From the NCBI GenBank assembly GCA_020634895.1, contig JACKAV010000007.1, forward strand, positions 193,037 through 257,036: a DNA stretch of 64,000 bases, given 5' to 3'. The notes below the pieces were generated by a model. That model was not told where the DNA came from. It made no database searches and saw only the letters and a program-made list of their open reading frames with translations. The first letter of the stretch is position 1. The number at the start of each line of letters is the position of its first letter. The translations under genes were made by a program, and so were the position numbers. Source of the DNA: Anaerolineales bacterium. GTDB lineage: Bacteria; Chloroflexota; Anaerolineae; Anaerolineales; Villigracilaceae. Shown here one piece after another: positions 53,340 to 61,266 of this stretch.

Positions 53340-53897
53340 TTAGGGAGTTCCTACCAGTTCGATCGCATCCACTTCACCCCAATAGTTCGCTGCCGATTGG
53401 TCCAAAGAGACTCTTACGGCGGTCACTTTATAGTCGATACCTGCCACATCGACGGTGAAAACCCGCGGACATTGACTTTCCACATGTGCTTCTCCCTGCC
53501 AAACGGTTTGCAGGTTTCCGCTTTCGTCGCGTACCTCCACGGTTACCACCTGACCCGGATAGTAGGTCTCATAAATATTGATCTGAGTGGGCGCTACCGG
53601 TGTGTCGTACCCAACCTCAAGCCATTCGATGCCATCGGTGTATGTTAGTGAAGCCCAGGCATTGACCGAGTCGGTGCATTCGGTGGTATTAGGCGCGCCT
53701 GTCGCCTGTTTGGCGGACCAGCCATCGGTTCCGTATTCTGAACTGGCGGAAGCGGTCGATGCCCATTGGCGGATCGGCTCTATGACGCTGTTGGCGCTGC
53801 TTTCCTCATTAACTTCCCCGCCAGAAAGTACGCTGCACGCCAGCAGGAACATGATCAAGATCGGGCTTGCCACCATGAAGAGTCTTTTGTTGTTCAT
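53340..53897 (-). CDS. secreted lipoprotein, discoidin-like
   Basis: 185 residues. Lipobox FLLAC at residue 21, then a beta-rich domain with WSAKQATGAPNTTEC, WLEVGYDTPVAPTQINIYE and VRVSLDQSAANYWGEVDAIEL. This pattern resembles F5/8-type or 'ATGAP' domains seen in bacterial surface lipoproteins that bind glycans; function unknown. Confidence 0.75.
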   Translation of the reverse strand: MNNKRLFMVASPILIMFLLACSVLSGGEVNEESSANSVIEPIRQWASTASASSEYGTDGWSAKQATGAPNTTECTDSVNAWASLTYTDGIEWLEVGYDTPVAPTQINIYETYYPGQVVTVEVRDESGNLQTVWQGEAHVESQCPRVFTVDVAGIDYKVTAVRVSLDQSAANYWGEVDAIELVGTP

Positions 53898-54081
53898 TAA
53901 GTTTCTCCTGAAATATACATAAAGGACAAAAAGAGTTATTCACCCCGGCACTCCACCGGTAAGGCTGCCAGTTCAATATTCTACCAATTCTGACCCCCCA
54001 AATCATAATATTTCTATAGTGATTTTGTACCAGTATCAGCCCTTCCTGATGGCTCGATATTTTACCGATGTCACGCGGATC

Positions 54082-54109
54082 TGTAACTTTTTTCGGTTCA
54101 GGGGATAAT
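54082..54109 (+). promoter_or_regulatory. ECF-type promoter candidate upstream of the sigma factor gene
   Basis: TGTAACTTTTTT (-35-like, AAC core) at 54082-54093 and GATAAT at 54104-54109. TGTAAC/GGAAC-type -35 boxes are typical of ECF promoters, so the sigma factor may transcribe its own gene. The 53898-54081 stretch shows nothing else. Confidence 0.4.
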
Positions 54110-54123
54110 ATCTGTGAAATCGC

Positions 54124-54612
54124 ATGGTCACCAACTTTCACGAACTCTACCAGTTGTATGCGCAGGATGTTTATCGCTTCGCCTACTGGCTTTGCGGGGA
54201 TGCGCAGGATGCGGAGGACATCACCTCCGAGACCTTCGTGCGCGCCCTGACTGCCAGCGGAGAGATCAAGTCCGAAACCGTCAAAGGCTACCTTCTGACG
54301 ATTGCGAGAAACCTGGCTTACAAAGGGTCGAACCGCGCGAAGCGTTATGTCCCATTGAGCAGGGAAATGCTATCGCATCAACCCGGACCTCATGATCTGG
54401 TCGAACAATCCATGAGTTTGCAGGCTGCAATGCGATTCATCCAAACCCTGCCTGAAGCGGACCGTACCGCATTGGTATTGAGATTGCAGAACGAACTATC
54501 TTATGAAGAGATCGCCAGTATTTTGAATATTTCACTGGCTGCTGCGAAAGTCAAAGTCCATCGTGCTCGCCTGAAATTGACCGAATATATGCGCGGACAA
54601 GAGGAGTCTTAA
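54124..54612 (+). CDS. ECF-type RNA polymerase sigma factor
   Basis: 162 residues. Region 2 (ELYQLYAQDVYRFAYWLCGD, QDAEDITSETFVRAL) and region 4 (LPEADRTALVLRLQNELSYE, EIASILNISLAAAKVKVHRAR). Followed 2 bases later by the anti-sigma-like gene, the usual arrangement. Confidence 0.95.
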   Translation: MVTNFHELYQLYAQDVYRFAYWLCGDAQDAEDITSETFVRALTASGEIKSETVKGYLLTIARNLAYKGSNRAKRYVPLSREMLSHQPGPHDLVEQSMSLQAAMRFIQTLPEADRTALVLRLQNELSYEEIASILNISLAAAKVKVHRARLKLTEYMRGQEES

Positions 54613-54614
54613 TT

Positions 54615-55025
54615 ATGAAGATCACACGTGATGTTATTACCGACCTGTTACCTGTTTATCTATCTGGTGAAGCCAGCGCAGATACCCGTACGTTAATAGA
54701 GGAATTTCTTACAGAAAATCCTGAATTTGCCGAACTCATTGCAGAGCAGGGCAAGCCGCTGGAGAAAACCAATATCAATTTACCAAAGGAAAATGAAATG
54801 AAAACACTTGAAAACACAAAATCCCTGTTGAGAAAACGCTCGCTTTATCTTGCCTTCGCCATCTTCTTTAGCCTGTTTACCGTCTCATTCAAGTTTGGCG
54901 CAGGCGAAGCCCAATGGATGTGGGCGGACTCTCCGATTGTGGCGGTTGTATGCCTGATTGTCGGTGTAGTAATGTGGGTCGGGTATACGCGGACAAACCG
55001 CGGGCTGAATGGTTCGGGGCTGTAA
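54615..55025 (+). CDS. anti-sigma-factor-like membrane protein lacking the zinc motif
   Basis: 136 residues. N-terminus ITRDVITDLLPVYLSGEASA, EEFLTENPEF, matches the helical anti-sigma (zf-HC2-type) domain, but the usual His and Cys zinc ligands are absent. Two membrane helices follow (about 79-96 and 104-121). Probably binds the adjacent sigma factor at the membrane; the missing zinc site would mean it does not respond to thiol redox. Confidence 0.75.
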   Translation: MKITRDVITDLLPVYLSGEASADTRTLIEEFLTENPEFAELIAEQGKPLEKTNINLPKENEMKTLENTKSLLRKRSLYLAFAIFFSLFTVSFKFGAGEAQWMWADSPIVAVVCLIVGVVMWVGYTRTNRGLNGSGL

Positions 55026-55065
55026 AACGCAGGGGATACGAAACGTCACCTCTTGTTGGAATTAA

Positions 55066-55100
55066 ACAAAAAGGGCAGGGCTCTTCGCAGCCCTGCCCTT
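55066..55100 (-). terminator. terminator after the 7TM-GGDEF gene
   Basis: AAGGGCAGGGCT (55071-55082) / AGCCCTGCCCTT (55089-55100): perfect 12-bp stem, 6-base loop, with TTTTTGTTTAA on the minus-strand side. Confidence 0.85.
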
Positions 55101-55117
55101 GCAAGTCAAGAAGTATT

Positions 55118-56653
55118 TCAACGGTAACAAACCACCCGATTTCTGCCGTCCCTCTTTGCTTCATACAATGCCTGGTCTGCCTGCGAGATTAATTCATCGA
55201 TGGTTTTCGCGGAGGTCAATTCTTTTCCAGCCACTCCAAAACTGCCAGAAATCTGGAATGTATCTTCATCATTATGCACAGGCATGAATTCTATGAGTTT
55301 TCGCAGACGCTCCGCAGTGGTTGCTGCGCCGTTGATGTCTGTTTCACTTAACAAAAGTACGAATTCCTCCCCGCCATACCGGGCTGCTATATCTGATTCC
55401 CGCTGTTCTCTGCGTAATAAATTACCGATGCTTATCAACGCCTGGTCCCCGGCACGATGTCCGTATTTGTCATTGACCTCTTTGAATAGATCGAGATCAA
55501 ACAGAATCAGGGACAGAGGTCTGTTATACCGGATTGATTTTGCCAGTTCTTTTTCGGTTAGCTCAAAAAAATAGCCGCGATTGAACAACCCTGTCAGGGC
55601 GTCTGTTCTGGCGAGCCGCTGCAACTCATCCTGTATGATTTTGTGTTCGGTATTGTCGCGGAAAATGATGAGCCGACCGACCACGTTGGCATTGTCATTT
55701 AATAGGGGAGAGATGAGAACGTCAAAGTAACGCTGGGGCGTGCCGCCAACTTCCAGTTCGAAGCGTACTTCCTTATCGGGTGGTTGATCGAGGATGGATG
55801 GCGGAAAATGCAATAATGTCTCTATTCGCCTGCCTAGCAGTTTATTAGATGGGTGTCCCATCATTTTTGCCGCCGATGGGTTCATGTCCACGATCCGCCC
55901 TTGCGAATCCAACACGATCATCCCGTCTCTTAAACTGTCGATTAGTTTTTCACGGGCAATGGGTACGATATCCAGGAATTTCTGACCATATAGCGCCCAT
56001 AGGAACAATGCGCCTATCACTGAGAAGGCGACGCTTGTCCAATCCACCCCTTCCACGCCAAAACTTAAGTTGTAGGCAATATTTGTTCCCTCGGCAAATA
56101 AAATGGAAGCAAGAAGGATTTGCCCCTGTCTTCTCGAAAATACAGATCCCTTGAAAGATGCAATTGCAAGGCTGATAATAATGATCACGGTCAATAAGTG
56201 GCTGGATACAAAGATCCACTCATATGCGGGACCATGCACAAAAACAACAACATTATCGGCTTTTTGAATGAATCCCCGCCACACCAGTCCGTGCAGACTG
56301 TTCGTTGTGACCCATAGAGTATTGGTAACAGGCACGAAAATAAAAAAGGCTTTTGCCCACTTCTTTTCCAATATCCAGTCATATCCCGCAAAAGACATTG
56401 CAAACATTGCAAAGAAGGGATGGGCGCTCATATATCCCCAGCCTTCCAGCGTGGCAAAGAGGATCTTCAGGTTCAATGATGTAGCCGCATAGTCGAGCGA
56501 GGACATGAGCGTCCAGAATGTGACCCCCGTCATGCCGAGCGCAAAGTACAGACCATATCGGGTGGTTTTCCGATGCCAACTGACGGCGGTGACGACAATA
56601 TTTACCGCCGTGGAGATCAGCACCGCAATAACGATGGGGGTGATGGTGAACAT
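55118..56653 (-). CDS. 7TM-PAS-GGDEF diguanylate cyclase
   Basis: 511 residues. The N-terminal ~230 residues form seven membrane helices of the kinase-N-terminal 7TM class, ending with FLDIVPIAREKLIDSLRDGM. A PAS domain (IVDMNPSAAKMMGH) follows, then GGDEF with RYGGEEF intact. Predicted c-di-GMP synthase responding to a membrane or extracellular signal. Confidence 0.92.
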   Translation of the reverse strand: MFTITPIVIAVLISTAVNIVVTAVSWHRKTTRYGLYFALGMTGVTFWTLMSSLDYAATSLNLKILFATLEGWGYMSAHPFFAMFAMSFAGYDWILEKKWAKAFFIFVPVTNTLWVTTNSLHGLVWRGFIQKADNVVVFVHGPAYEWIFVSSHLLTVIIIISLAIASFKGSVFSRRQGQILLASILFAEGTNIAYNLSFGVEGVDWTSVAFSVIGALFLWALYGQKFLDIVPIAREKLIDSLRDGMIVLDSQGRIVDMNPSAAKMMGHPSNKLLGRRIETLLHFPPSILDQPPDKEVRFELEVGGTPQRYFDVLISPLLNDNANVVGRLIIFRDNTEHKIIQDELQRLARTDALTGLFNRGYFFELTEKELAKSIRYNRPLSLILFDLDLFKEVNDKYGHRAGDQALISIGNLLRREQRESDIAARYGGEEFVLLLSETDINGAATTAERLRKLIEFMPVHNDEDTFQISGSFGVAGKELTSAKTIDELISQADQALYEAKRDGRNRVVCYR

Positions 56654-56715
56654 TCTACAGAGAGTCTATACGAATTTATAGTGAAAGGCAAACTGTGTGT
56701 TTCTTGCAGGTAGAA

Positions 56716-56741
56716 ATAAAAAGGGCAACATCTTGTTGCCC
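56716..56741 (-). terminator. terminator after the small 4-TM gene
   Basis: GGGCAACA loop TGTTGCCC, then TTTTTATTTC on the minus strand. Confidence 0.8.
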
Positions 56742-56809
56742 CTGTGGGAGTTTATTTCTTCATTATTTGATATTTTACCCGATATGTATTTTCGCGACCG
56801 AGTTGCCGT

Positions 56810-57223
56810 CTATTGTTCAGCCTGCATTTGGCGGATGAAAAGAAAGCCTGTGACAATAATAATGATATGGATCACGATGAAAACGGCATAACTGGAAACC
56901 GCATACCCGCGCGTGATCCATATGGCGTCGGCTACGATGCCGCGAAAGACTTCCGCCCAGATGATGACCCAAGCCATGATCTGATTCTTCATTGGGTCTC
57001 GTGAGGCAACCCAAGACATCGCGCCCAGCACGCCCAGCTCAAAGACGAAGACCATCCACGCGTCGGTGAAGGTACGAACGGCGGATGCGTCAGAACCAAA
57101 CGGGGCAGGCAATGTATCAGAGAACATTTGCCCATTTGTGAAGAATAGGTTGAAGAGGTTCATGGCTGTCAGGAGCAGGTAAAACGTACCGATCACGCGA
57201 AACCACCATCTTAATTTGTTCAT
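56810..57223 (-). CDS. small 4-TM membrane protein (BphX-like)
   Basis: 137 residues, four membrane helices. MNKLRWWFRVIGTFYLLLTA, FTDAWMVFVFELGVLGAMSW and ASRDP followed by a fourth helix resemble the BphX family of unknown function. AAGGAG precedes the ATG (revcomp of ctcctt 57231-57236). Confidence 0.65.
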   Translation of the reverse strand: MNKLRWWFRVIGTFYLLLTAMNLFNLFFTNGQMFSDTLPAPFGSDASAVRTFTDAWMVFVFELGVLGAMSWVASRDPMKNQIMAWVIIWAEVFRGIVADAIWITRGYAVSSYAVFIVIHIIIIVTGFLFIRQMQAEQ

Positions 57224-57280
57224 TTTGAAGTCTCCTTTTTGATCGTTGAGCTAAAAATTAGAAACACAGTGGGTTATAAA

Positions 57281-57706
57281 AAGTGACAGTCACCTTTGCG
57301 AAGCACCCCGCAGCGTAGCGGAGTGGATGTGGTGACTGTCACTTCTGTTTACCGTAGGGGCGATGTTTCGTCGCCCTTGGTGGTGTGATGAAACAAAAAA
57401 GGGCGGGGGGACCCCGCCTCTACGGACGTTTATCGTTTCAGCGTTCGGTATTTGACTCTGTACGGAGTTAGATCCTTGCCGAATTTCTCGATCATCATTG
57501 TTTCGTAATCAAACGTAGGGGCGACGTCTCGTCGCCCTTGATGTTGGGATGAAACAAAAAGGGCAGGGAGACCCTGCCCCTACGGGACATATGTCATTCT
57601 GAGGGAGCGTTCTTCGCGACCGAAGAATCTCTACCACGATGTAAGAGACCCTTCGCCAGCCCCTTCACTTCGTTCTGGGCTTCGGCTCAGGGTGACATGA
57701 TTCGCA
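57281..57706. repeat. cluster of four repeats with an embedded gene fragment
   Basis: Contains, in order: an inverted repeat agtgacagtcacc (57282-57294) / ggtgactgtcact (57331-57343); a palindromic element starting gtaggggcgatgtttcgtcg (57354-57426); a 27-codon ettA-like fragment (57430-57510); a second copy of the gtaggggcgacgtctcgtcg element (57515-57586); and a GTCATTCTGAGGGAGC ... GGTGACAT element (57593-57702). No intact gene. Confidence 0.7.
57430..57510 (-). pseudogene. 3'-terminal fragment of an ettA-like gene
   Basis: Reads on the minus strand as DYETMMIEKFGKDLTP then YRVKYRTLKR and a stop, which is the C-terminus of the adjacent EttA with one residue changed (Tyr for His) and many silent differences. 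The homology starts abruptly at the Asp codon, right where the repeat element begins. Confidence 0.8.
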
Positions 57707-59380
57707 TTATCTCTTCAACGTTCTGTACTTCACCCGATGCGGGGTGAGGTCTTTTCCGAATTTTTCGATCATCATGGTTTCGTAATCGGACCAGTTGCCG
57801 AGGTACATTTTGGTGATGGAGTCGCCTTCGAAGACGATGAGGTGAGTGCAGATGCGGTCGAGGAACCAGCGGTCGTGGCTGACGACGAGGGCGACGCCTG
57901 CAAATTCTTCGATGGCTTCTTCGAGGGCGCGCAGGGTGTTGACGTCGAGGTCGTTGGTCGGTTCATCGAGCAGGATGACGTTCGCGCCCTCGGTCAATGT
58001 CTTTGCAAGATGAACACGGTTGCGTTCACCGCCTGAGAGGATGCCGACTTTCTTTTGTTGGTCGGAGCCTGCAAAGTTGAACGAGGAGCAATATCCACGC
58101 GCGTTGATCTTACGCTTGCCGAGTTCCAACGTGTCAGCGCCTTGTGAGATTTCTTCGTAGACAGTTTTTTCTGGATCAAGCGTTCTTGATTGATCGACAT
58201 ACGCCAGCTTGACGGTCTCGCCGATCTTGACGGAGCCGCTGTCGGGTTTTTCCTGTCCGATGATCATTTTGAGCAGGGTGGTCTTGCCTGCGCCGTTCGG
58301 ACCCACTATCCCGATGATGGAGCCTGGGGGAACGGTGGCAGAAAACTCGTCAAGAATGAGGCGGTCGCCGTAACTCTTGGTCACTTTGTCAAATTCGAAG
58401 ACAACGTCACCGAGGCGCGGACCAGGCGGGATGTAGATATCCAGTTCTTCGCGGCGGGCTTCGGCTTCTTGATTGAGCAATTTTTCATAGGCGCTGACGC
58501 GGGCTTGTCCCTTGGCTTGACGCGCTTTGGCGCCCATGCGAATCCATTCGAGTTCGCGTTCGAGAGTCTTCTGGCGTTTCGATTCGGCTTTCTCTTCGAG
58601 GCGGATGCGTTCCTGTTTTTGTTCGAGCCACGAGGAGTAGTTGCCCTTGTAGGGGATGCCGTAGCCGCGGTCGAGTTCGAGGATCCAGCCTGCCACGTTG
58701 TCGAGGAAGTAGCGGTCGTGGGTGACGGCGATGACGGTGCCTTTGTAGTCGCGCAGGTGATGTTCGAGCCACGCCACGGACTCGGCGTCGAGGTGGTTGG
58801 TGGGTTCGTCGAGCAGGAGCACATCGGGTTCGGTGAGCAGGAGTCGGGTGAGGGCGACGCGGCGCTTTTCTCCGCCTGAGCAGACCTTGATGGGCGTATC
58901 CGACGGCGGGCAGCGCAGGGCTTCCATCGCCACTTCGAGATGCGAGTCGAGATTCCAGGCGTCGTGCTTGTCGAGTTGTTCCTGCAACTTGGCTTGCTCG
59001 GCAACGAGGGCGTCGAAGTCGGCGTCGGGTTCGGCGAACTTGGCGTTGACCTCATCGAAGCGCGCCAGCATTTCGACGATGGGCTGCACCGCCTCTTTGA
59101 CAACTTCGATGACTGTTTTTGTTTCATCGAGTTTTGGTTCCTGCTCGAGCAGTCCGTAGGTGTAGCCTTTGGCTTGCGAGATTTCGCCGATGTAGTCTTT
59201 ATCCACGCCCGCCATGATGCGCAGCAGGGTGGATTTGCCCGCGCCGTTGAGACCGAGCACGCCGATCTTTGCGCCGAGGTAGAAGCCGAGCGAGATGTCG
59301 CGCAGAATTTGTTTGTTGGGCGGGACGATGCGTCCCACTTTGTTCATGGAGTAGATGACTTGTGTGGTTTCGTTTGACAT
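57707..59380 (-). CDS. ettA: energy-dependent translational throttle protein (ABC-F ATPase)
   Basis: 557 residues, normal for EttA. Two ABC domains: Walker A GLNGAGKST and GPNGAGKTT; signatures VCSGGEKRRV and LSGGERNRV; Walker B VLLLDEPTNHLD and VILLDEPTNDLD. The 'arm' and linker (KQERIRLEEKAESKRQKTLE) of ABC-F proteins are present. Binds the ribosomal E site and gates translation according to the ATP/ADP ratio. Its 3' end is partly duplicated at 57430-57510. Confidence 0.95.
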   Translation of the reverse strand: MSNETTQVIYSMNKVGRIVPPNKQILRDISLGFYLGAKIGVLGLNGAGKSTLLRIMAGVDKDYIGEISQAKGYTYGLLEQEPKLDETKTVIEVVKEAVQPIVEMLARFDEVNAKFAEPDADFDALVAEQAKLQEQLDKHDAWNLDSHLEVAMEALRCPPSDTPIKVCSGGEKRRVALTRLLLTEPDVLLLDEPTNHLDAESVAWLEHHLRDYKGTVIAVTHDRYFLDNVAGWILELDRGYGIPYKGNYSSWLEQKQERIRLEEKAESKRQKTLERELEWIRMGAKARQAKGQARVSAYEKLLNQEAEARREELDIYIPPGPRLGDVVFEFDKVTKSYGDRLILDEFSATVPPGSIIGIVGPNGAGKTTLLKMIIGQEKPDSGSVKIGETVKLAYVDQSRTLDPEKTVYEEISQGADTLELGKRKINARGYCSSFNFAGSDQQKKVGILSGGERNRVHLAKTLTEGANVILLDEPTNDLDVNTLRALEEAIEEFAGVALVVSHDRWFLDRICTHLIVFEGDSITKMYLGNWSDYETMMIEKFGKDLTPHRVKYRTLKR

Positions 59381-59492
59381 GGTGGCGGTATTTTACCCGA
59401 TGATTGTTTTTGGGATGAAAAACTTCCGTTTCTTTCTACGCGGGAGGTTGTTCGCTGTTTCGAGGGAGGATTACTCTCTTTTCAGGTATACC

Positions 59493-59858
59493 TTAATGAT
59501 GAATGGATTTGATAAATTCAAGAACCTCTTCACCTGTTGAGTATTCGAGCAAGTACCAATTATCTGCTTTGATTTGAAAAAAGACCGCGTCTAGTTTTAT
59601 ACCTTTTTTGTAAACGCCCACCACTGTCTTTCCCAGTTGAATTGCATTGTGCGCAATGTAGCCCATATCTGTTGACTGGTTTGATAATTCAAGTATTATA
59701 TTTTTTGAATCATGTAGTGCTTGGGTAACATATTCATTTGTTATAGATTCTTCAAGGTCGTCCAAACAAACAACCCTTGTGTTGAACAAGTTAAGAGTTG
59801 GCGTTCCAAAAATATTGCCTTCTTTTTGAGGGCAAATAAACAAATTCGTCATTGTCAA
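59493..59858 (-). CDS. nucleoside 2-deoxyribosyltransferase-like protein
   Basis: 121 residues. Alternating strands and helices with SKNIILELSNQSTDMGYIAH followed by NAIQLGKTVVGVY, the layout of the deoxyribosyltransferase/Rcl/DRHyd fold. The canonical enzymes have a catalytic Glu after the glycine turn (GVGYE); here the position reads MGYIA, so base-exchange activity may be lost or altered. Last gene of the AT-rich operon, overlapping the ThyA homologue by four bases (ATGA). Could act on the products of the upstream nucleotide enzymes or bind a nucleotide as signal. Confidence 0.55.
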   Translation of the reverse strand: MTMTNLFICPQKEGNIFGTPTLNLFNTRVVCLDDLEESITNEYVTQALHDSKNIILELSNQSTDMGYIAHNAIQLGKTVVGVYKKGIKLDAVFFQIKADNWYLLEYSTGEEVLEFIKSIHH

Positions 59859-60931
59859 TCCTCCAAACCGACAAACTGAGATAAAAAGTCTTTCTCATCC
59901 TGCGAAAGAGAGATCCAATCAAGGTTCTTGTATTTACGAAGGAAGAACTCAATACCAGCAAGTTTCAAATCGCTTTCAGGAATATTTTCTATATGCCTTG
60001 TAATGATGGACATTGATTCTCCTCTTATATATAAACTGTAAACCCACAGCATTTGACCAAAGACTTCCAGTAACGGATCAGATATCGCCTCAAATTCTTT
60101 TATATTTGAACTTATTTTTCCTTTTCTCATGAGCTCTTCTATCTGAAATAATTTTGTTAACTCGTTATCGAAATCTTGAAAGCAGGTCGAAAATTTTGGG
60201 CTACTAAATCCATAATCGTATACGGATTTGAACTCTCTGGCAGAAATAATCTTTTCCGCTGACGCAAAATGCCTCTCATAGTAATGCAATGAACCAACAA
60301 AAAACGATGTTTTACCAATTTGTGTCCCTAGCCAAAAAGCCAAAGCTTCCTGCAAAAAACTCCATTCGAAGGTATTAATCCCAGAAAATCCCCAAAACAA
60401 GTCATTGCTTCGAATTGCAATATTTAAATTCAGATTATTATCTCTAACAATGAAATTCAGCCAATTGTTACAAGGGATATCTTTGCTTGGCAAAAAATCC
60501 GAAATCGGATCAAACAAAGACAATACCGCCCTTCTGGTGTAAGGGTCTGCTCTTAGCAATTCATAAACTTGAGCGAGTTGGTCTACTTGATCATGCCAAT
60601 TCCTCATTCTAGGTCCATATCCTGCTCGCCATACCTTCCCATCATCAGAAAATTCAAAAGCCCGAGGTAAGTAGAAGCTCAAGAATTCAATATCATTACG
60701 TCCACTCATTACCCAAAGAGTTTCGGCTATTGTGGCAAAAATATTATTATTTCTATATGGAAGAATAAGAACTCTTTCAATCGGATTAGAAACTGAAATT
60801 GAAACTGAAGTTATTTCTTTGGTATTTCCGCCCCTGCTCATGACCATTTCTCCCTCTTGGCTTAGCTTTACAAGGAGGTCAATAAATGCAAATGTTGAAT
60901 TTCTGTATTGTAGATAATCATTTGCCTTCAT
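59855..60931 (-). CDS. thymidylate synthase family protein with altered active site
   Basis: 358 residues. Alignable with ThyA: Arg33 in MSRGG, YGPRMRNW, DPYTRRAVLSLFDP, the nucleophile Cys154 in DIPCNNWLNF, Arg174-Ser175-x-Asp177 in IRSNDLFWGF, Asn186, and HYYERH near 216. Differences: ThyA has PCH after the nucleophile and QRS; here PCN and IRS. The C-terminal ~120 residues are unlike housekeeping ThyA. So it probably methylates or hydroxymethylates dUMP/dCMP, or only binds it. Overlaps the MazG gene by 14 bases. Confidence 0.8.
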   Translation of the reverse strand: MKANDYLQYRNSTFAFIDLLVKLSQEGEMVMSRGGNTKEITSVSISVSNPIERVLILPYRNNNIFATIAETLWVMSGRNDIEFLSFYLPRAFEFSDDGKVWRAGYGPRMRNWHDQVDQLAQVYELLRADPYTRRAVLSLFDPISDFLPSKDIPCNNWLNFIVRDNNLNLNIAIRSNDLFWGFSGINTFEWSFLQEALAFWLGTQIGKTSFFVGSLHYYERHFASAEKIISAREFKSVYDYGFSSPKFSTCFQDFDNELTKLFQIEELMRKGKISSNIKEFEAISDPLLEVFGQMLWVYSLYIRGESMSIITRHIENIPESDLKLAGIEFFLRKYKNLDWISLSQDEKDFLSQFVGLED

Positions 60932-61265
60932 AATGTTTAAATCTTTTTTCGTTTATCTCCAATTTTCTGATAAATTCCTTTTCTAAATCAACATCAAGCT
61001 GGTTACATATTTTTATGAGATAAATAAAAACATCCGCCAATTCTTCTGCTATATCTTGTCTCATGGTTAATAATGTAAGCTCTTTGTCACCGCGCACTAT
61101 TTTCTTTGTAATATTCGAAACTTCCCCCACCTCTCCAATCAAACAAACCAGCAAATGTTCTAGGACATGAATGTTTTCATCCGAAATTTTTTCAAAGAAA
61201 GGGATTTTTCCTTGATGCTGTAAGTCAAATTCTTTTTGAAGATCCATAATTTCTCGGATTTGCAT
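60918..61265 (-). CDS. MazG-like nucleotide pyrophosphohydrolase
   Basis: 115 residues, all helical. Metal-binding Glu/Asp residues are seen in LIGEVGEVSNITKKI and DIAEELADVFIYL (E-x-x-D). Family members hydrolyse dNTPs to dNMP and pyrophosphate. In this operon it would supply monophosphates (e.g. dUMP from dUTP) to the ThyA homologues or deplete dNTP pools. Confidence 0.82.
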   Translation of the reverse strand: MQIREIMDLQKEFDLQHQGKIPFFEKISDENIHVLEHLLVCLIGEVGEVSNITKKIVRGDKELTLLTMRQDIAEELADVFIYLIKICNQLDVDLEKEFIRKLEINEKRFKHYEGK

Positions 61266-61266
61266 G

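Noticed and set aside
57281..57706. CRISPR-like appearance of repeated elements
   Set aside because: The repeats are unlike each other, palindromic and not evenly spaced; no cas genes nearby.
58190..58879. Plus-strand frame of 229 codons
   Set aside because: Antisense shadow of ettA.
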